Source: Halegenticoccus tardaugens (GTDB lineage: Archaea > Halobacteriota > Halobacteria > Halobacteriales > Haloferacaceae). Taken from it: a DNA stretch of 64,000 nt. A program made the position numbers and the translations under genes. The notes under the pieces were generated by a model, which was not told the origin of the DNA, made no database searches, and was given only the letters and a program-made list of their open reading frames with translations. The stretch spans positions 186,001 to 250,000 of the forward strand of contig NZ_SDIC01000001.1 in assembly GCF_004116405.1 (NCBI RefSeq), in the 5' to 3' direction. Shown here piece after piece: positions 60,512-64,000 of the stretch (its first letter is position 1; every line of letters begins with the position of its first letter).

Positions 60512-61999
60512 TCACCGGTCCGGGGTCATCTCGCGCGCTTCCTCGATCCACTGCTCGACGCGACTCTCGGAGACGCCGATCTCGTCGGCTACGTCCCCGG
60601 CGTCGGCCTCGGCGAGCGCCGCGACGTCGTCTACGCCGCCGGCGCGGAGCCGCTCCGCGTACGCCGGACCGATGCCGTCGATGTTCTGGAGAACCGCCGA
60701 CGGGGCGGTTCCCGTCCCCGCGCCCGCGTCCTCGCCCTCGGCCGTGATCGCCGTTCCCTCGGTCGCCTTCTGATCCTCGGAGAGGTCGGTCTCCGTCTGG
60801 TCGCCGCTCGCGGCGTCCGACTCGGTCCCCTCGGCCGCCTGTTCCCGCTCCTCGACGGTCGGCTCCCCGGGAGTCACTTCCTCGGTCGCGTCTTCGGGAC
60901 GATCCGCCGACTCCGCCGACTCCGACCGCTCCTCGTACCACGCCGCCACTTTCGGCCAGAGCTCGGCGTGCGACTTCGCGGAGACGGAGAGTCCGATGTG
61001 CCCCGTCGGGAACTCGAAGGTCGTCGCGTCGTCGCTTGCGACGACCTCGTTGAACGGCTTGCTCGCCTCCGGCGGGATGAGGTGGTCGTACTCGCCGACG
61101 ATCTGGAGGATCGGCATGTCGATCTCGCCGAGGTCGACGCGCTCGCCGTTCAGGGACAGCTCGTTCTCCATCAGCTTGTTCCCCTGGTAGATGTCGCGCA
61201 GGAACTGCTCGTAGGTCTCCCCCGCGACGTCGATCCCCTCGGAGAGCCACCGCTCCATCCTCGCGAAGTTCTCCACGAACTCGTCGTCCTCGAGGTTGTC
61301 GTACAGGCGGACGTACTTGGTGACGTAGTTGGCCACCGGGTCCATCAGCGCGAACCCGACGTCGAGGAACCCGGCCGGGACGTTGCCGAACGTATCCCTG
61401 ACCTGCTCGGGCGAGTAGTGCTCGTCTTCGCCCCAGAGTTCGAGGATGCCGCCCGTCCCCGCAAAGCACAGTCCGGCCGCCATCAGCCCGAGGTTCCTGA
61501 CCTTCTCGGGGTGAAGCGCGGCGTACATCGCGCTCATGGTTCCGCCCATGCAGTACCCGAGGAGGTTGATCGACTCCTGGTCGGACCGCTCGCGAACCAC
61601 GTCGACGCAGTTGTCGACGTACCGGTTCACGTAGTCGTCGAGCGTGAGGTGGACGTCGAGCGTCGAGGGTTCGCCCCAGTCGATCAGGTACACGTCGAAT
61701 CCGCTCTCCAGCAGTCGGCGAACCACGCTTCGATCGGGCTGGAGGTCGAGGATGTACGGCCGGTTGATGAGCGCGTAGACGACGAGGATCGGTACGTCGT
61801 GTTGCTCTTCCGTCAGCGATTCGTAGTGCAGCAATCGGAGCTTGTTCTCCTCGTAGACGACCTCGCTCGGCGTCTGACCGACCTCGATTTCGGCCATCTG
61901 CTCGGCCCGCTCTTCGAACACCTCCGTCCGCTCCGTGAACTCGGTCACGGCGTCCAGCCACTCCCGTTGAAAACGCACGGTCGCCGCGAACGGATTCAT
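60512..61999 (-). CDS. phaC: PHA synthase class III catalytic subunit, HhH-extended
   Basis: Polymerises 3-hydroxyacyl-CoA into polyhydroxyalkanoate with PhaE. Of 495 aa, the core (1-355) carries the lipase-like box GYCMGG (nucleophile C150), GEYDHLIPP (D305) and GHIG (H334). After it comes an acidic linker (about 360-430) and a helix-hairpin-helix domain (436-490: [30 protein letters not shown]). The long C-terminus is a trait of haloarchaeal PhaC as I recall. The start overlaps the phaE stop by 4 nt (ATGA). Confidence 0.94.
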   Translation of the reverse strand: MNPFAATVRFQREWLDAVTEFTERTEVFEERAEQMAEIEVGQTPSEVVYEENKLRLLHYESLTEEQHDVPILVVYALINRPYILDLQPDRSVVRRLLESGFDVYLIDWGEPSTLDVHLTLDDYVNRYVDNCVDVVRERSDQESINLLGYCMGGTMSAMYAALHPEKVRNLGLMAAGLCFAGTGGILELWGEDEHYSPEQVRDTFGNVPAGFLDVGFALMDPVANYVTKYVRLYDNLEDDEFVENFARMERWLSEGIDVAGETYEQFLRDIYQGNKLMENELSLNGERVDLGEIDMPILQIVGEYDHLIPPEASKPFNEVVASDDATTFEFPTGHIGLSVSAKSHAELWPKVAAWYEERSESAESADRPEDATEEVTPGEPTVEEREQAAEGTESDAASGDQTETDLSEDQKATEGTAITAEGEDAGAGTGTAPSAVLQNIDGIGPAYAERLRAGGVDDVAALAEADAGDVADEIGVSESRVEQWIEEAREMTPDR

Positions 62000-62547
62000 T
62001 CTTCCACCGCCTCGAGGATCCTGTCGAGCTTCTCCTCGACGGCGTGCTGTCGCCGTTCGAGTTCGACGAGTCGCTTTCCCACCTCCTCGATGTCGCCCTC
62101 TGTCGCGAAGCCGTAGGCGTGCAGGGTCGTTTCCGTCACCTCGTCGAGACCCTCCTTCGCGCCGAGCGCGTTGTCGACCGTCTGGCCCGTCGCGAGCGCG
62201 AACGCCGTCGTGCCCATCATCTCTTTGAACGCCTCGTTGGACGCGTTGAGCCAGATGTCGCGGAAGTCTTCGAGTTCCACGTCCTCGCCCTCCATCGCGT
62301 CGCTCAACCGTTCGGCCTGCTCTTCGGCCGCGCGCATCCACACCTGGTACGCCCGAACGTACCCCTCGGTTCCGTCCTTCATCGTCTCGTCCATCGGCGT
62401 GTCGTCGAGGGCCGCGAGCCACGTGTCGAGGAACCGGCTCTGTGCGTCCACGTTCCGCTCGAACGCGTCGACGAAGGCTCGGCTCATCGGCTTCGAGAAA
62501 TCGGTCCACATCTCGGGGATCTCCCCCGGTGAGTCGTTTCTTTCCAT
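61996..62547 (-). CDS. phaE: PHA synthase subunit PhaE
   Basis: A 183-aa mostly helical protein required with PhaC for synthase activity in haloarchaea. It starts [28 protein letters not shown], with conserved FEMW-like [23 protein letters not shown] and a C-terminal coiled coil [24 protein letters not shown]. It is shorter than bacterial PhaE, as is typical for haloarchaea. It overlaps phaC by 4 nt and lies 45 bp after phaP. Confidence 0.92.
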   Translation of the reverse strand: MERNDSPGEIPEMWTDFSKPMSRAFVDAFERNVDAQSRFLDTWLAALDDTPMDETMKDGTEGYVRAYQVWMRAAEEQAERLSDAMEGEDVELEDFRDIWLNASNEAFKEMMGTTAFALATGQTVDNALGAKEGLDEVTETTLHAYGFATEGDIEEVGKRLVELERRQHAVEEKLDRILEAVEE

Positions 62548-62592
62548 TGGTCTAGTTGTATGTTGGGAAAAACAAAAAGGATTGCTCGGCGC

Positions 62593-63096
62593 CTATTCGG
62601 ACTCGGTCGCCTGCGCCATCTGCTGGGTCCCCTCTCTGACCTGCTGTTCGGCCTCGTCGATCGAGTCCATGGCAACGTTCACCGAGTCGTCGACCATCGA
62701 CATGGACTGTTCGACCATCCGATTGTACGCGTCGGAGTTGTCGTCGATGTTCTGCCGGATCACCTGCCAGGTCTGCTCGTTGATCTGGTTGACGGCGTCG
62801 AACTGGTCGTCGACGGCCTGTTCGAGGCTGTCGAACGCTTCCTCCGACTCCTCGCCGGGAACGCCGGCCTTGAACAGGTCGATGTAGGCCTTCCAGATGC
62901 TGCGCGTGGCGTCGACGCTCGTCTGCTGGACCGAACGCCCCGACTCCATCGCGTCCTGAAGCGCCTCCGGCAGCTGCTTTTGCGCGTTCGCGCTCTGGTG
63001 GAGCCACTGCTGGCCCTGCTTCATCGACTGGCGCTGCATCTCGAACATGGCGGTCATCGGGTTGGACATCTGGGTCTGGTTGGAACTTTCACTCAT
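62593..63096 (-). CDS. phaP: Phasin (PHA granule-associated protein)
   Basis: A 167-aa helical, Gln- and Met-rich amphipathic protein starting MSESSNQTQMSNPMTAMFEMQRQS. ATG 63094-63096 overlaps the phaR gene by 8 nt and is preceded by a GGTGATC Shine-Dalgarno. Heptad-like segments (AFDSLEQAVDDQFDAVNQINEQTWQVIRQN) fit a phasin that coats granules. Matches the PhaP position in the haloarchaeal phaR-phaP-phaE-phaC order. Confidence 0.88.
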   Translation of the reverse strand: MSESSNQTQMSNPMTAMFEMQRQSMKQGQQWLHQSANAQKQLPEALQDAMESGRSVQQTSVDATRSIWKAYIDLFKAGVPGEESEEAFDSLEQAVDDQFDAVNQINEQTWQVIRQNIDDNSDAYNRMVEQSMSMVDDSVNVAMDSIDEAEQQVREGTQQMAQATESE

Positions 63097-63409
63097 TGTG
63101 ATCACCGGGGGATCGCTTTATCGGGATGACGAACGTCTGGACGATGTCGCCCTCGTCGAGGTCTAACGCCTCCCGCTCCGCGTCGGGAATGCTGATCCGA
63201 CCGCCGCTTTGGACGCGCGTCTTGAACATCGCCATTCCCATACCCATCGACACGAGGTCTGCGGGGCTGCCCGTCCCCGATCCGGCGTTCGCCGACAGCA
63301 TCTGGTTGACCCACCGCATCTGTTGATCGGTAAACTCCTCGCCCGCCTTCTGCATCTGCTTCGCGAAGAACGCCGGCGACCACGGCATATCGTTCAGTCC
63401 GTCCGTCAT
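63089..63409 (-). CDS. phaR: AbrB-type regulator PhaR
   Basis: A 106-aa protein from ATG 63407-63409 (MTDGLNDMPWSPAFFAKQMQKA). The C-terminal AbrB/SpoVT-like swapped-hairpin domain is FKTRVQSGGRISIPDAEREALDLDEGDIVQTFVIPIKR (about 63-100). The N-terminal helical part is MPWSPAFFAKQMQKAGEEFTDQQMRWVNQM. The family member in Haloferax mediterranei, PhaR, binds both its promoter and PHA granules. Here it heads the PHA operon and overlaps phaP. Confidence 0.87.
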   Translation of the reverse strand: MTDGLNDMPWSPAFFAKQMQKAGEEFTDQQMRWVNQMLSANAGSGTGSPADLVSMGMGMAMFKTRVQSGGRISIPDAEREALDLDEGDIVQTFVIPIKRSPGDHNE

Positions 63410-63583
63410 CTCATCCGTACCTGGGATCTCCACGCACAAGTATTTTCCCCTTAGAACCACTCAGTACCAGTAGATGGTAATGACTGTCGACGAGTGGTGG
63501 GAAGCGAGCCGACCGAAGGGAAACCGCGTATCGAAATAGCTAATAACCCATGATACCCACTACCAAACTATCCGACTTTACAA
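63410..63583. promoter_or_regulatory. Divergent promoter region phaR / phaJ
   Basis: A 174-bp AT-richer gap between the divergent phaR and MaoC-like genes. On the minus strand AAAATACTT lies about 38 nt before the phaR ATG. On the plus strand GCTAATAAC lies about 45 nt before the phaJ ATG. It is a likely PhaR target by analogy. Confidence 0.45.
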
Positions 63584-64000
63584 ATGAGTAGTCAAGAAAC
63601 GAAAGGAGACGCCGCTACCCTCGGGTACGGTTTCACCGACGCGTGGATTCGAGCGACCGGCCACATGATCAACAGCGCGGTCGAGGCCCAGCGGGCGGCG
63701 CTGGCCGCCTACGGGATCGACCGGGATTCGGCGAGCCTCACGGGCGGGACCGACTCCGTCTCGTACTCGAAAGACGACTGGTCCGATCGGCGGACGGACG
63801 ACTCGCCGGACGAGATCGGCGTCGGCACCACCGTCTCCTTCAGCAAGACGCTCTCGGAGGACGACGTCGCCGTGTTCGCCGACGCGAGCGGCGACACGAA
63901 CCGCCTCCACCTCGACGAAGCGTTCGCCGAGGAGTCCCGATTCGGCGACAGGATCGTTCACGGGACGCTCGTCTCCGGGCTGATCAGCGCCGCGCTGGCC
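63584..64000 (+). CDS. phaJ: MaoC-family (R)-specific enoyl-CoA hydratase (partial)
   Basis: The gene is cut by the window end after 139 codons. It begins MSSQETKGDAATLGYGFTDAWIRATG, with a phasin-like helical N-terminus (GHMINSAVEAQRAALAAYG). A hot-dog domain follows with the hydratase 2 motif FADASGDTNRLHLDEAFAEESRFGDRIVHGTL (catalytic Asp and His). Such PhaJ enzymes channel (R)-3-hydroxyacyl-CoA from fatty acid oxidation to PHA. It is divergent from phaR, as in other haloarchaeal PHA loci. Confidence 0.85.
   Translation, partial: MSSQETKGDAATLGYGFTDAWIRATGHMINSAVEAQRAALAAYGIDRDSASLTGGTDSVSYSKDDWSDRRTDDSPDEIGVGTTVSFSKTLSEDDVAVFADASGDTNRLHLDEAFAEESRFGDRIVHGTLVSGLISAALA

Overview
The window is a GC-rich (roughly two-thirds G+C) segment of a haloarchaeal (class Halobacteria) chromosome. 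This rests on very acidic proteins, archaeal core genes (Pus10, aIF5B/infB, Nob1, S19e, PDCD5, PAN, class I LysRS, pyruvoyl-dependent arginine decarboxylase), short-leader or leaderless starts with a TATA-like box about 27 nt upstream, and haloarchaeal families such as PitA and the PhaR-PhaP-PhaE-PhaC set. The genus cannot be fixed from sequence alone. It is mostly ordinary housekeeping chromosome with one intact insertion sequence. No prophage, CRISPR array or integrase was seen.

Layout. 0-12 kb: pus10, a DMT transporter, rnhB, a secF-secD operon, a phospholipid-type CDP-alcohol phosphatidyltransferase overlapping a PHP phosphoesterase, and pgi. 12-15 kb: a PRC-barrel gene abutting nob1, divergent from infB. 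15.3-16.7 kb: an IS1341-type element carrying only tnpB, with a foldable omega-RNA-like 3' region, followed by a vapBC toxin-antitoxin pair. 18-28 kb: pdaD, pan, pepF, an M28 peptidase, truA, hisS and stress proteins. 28-34.7 kb: a QueA-like gene overlapping an SDR, the rps19e-pdcd5-PP-loop cluster, and thiL. 34.7-43 kb: two site-2 proteases, mobB-moaE, and pyrH-lysS. 43-48 kb: an FNT channel divergent from pitA, and an aldo/keto reductase. 48-54 kb: a carbohydrate region with a GH32 fructosidase convergent with a GH68 levansucrase-type enzyme, a hexapeptide acyltransferase and a Tat-lipoprotein PQQ-type sugar dehydrogenase. 54-59 kb: an Nmad3-like protein, tRNA-Gly(CCC), and sulfur assimilation (metY, cysK) around a Bat-type HTH regulator. 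59.5-64 kb: a polyhydroxyalkanoate locus (phaB; phaR-phaP-phaE-phaC; divergent phaJ, cut by the window end).

The most unusual thread is a set of short repeats sitting exactly on gene 3' ends, so that the stop codon lies inside the repeat. Six genes show it: the 43-aa gene at 79-210, the DMT transporter, the S2P protease at 34732, lysS, pitA and the HTH gene at 57299. One of these repeats, at 34662-34735, has the same layout as the right end of the tnpB element 19 kb away. It looks like an orphan omega-RNA or right-end remnant that now supplies the protease stop codon. The tRNA-Gly 3' end is also partly duplicated 119 bp downstream, like a collapsed attachment site.
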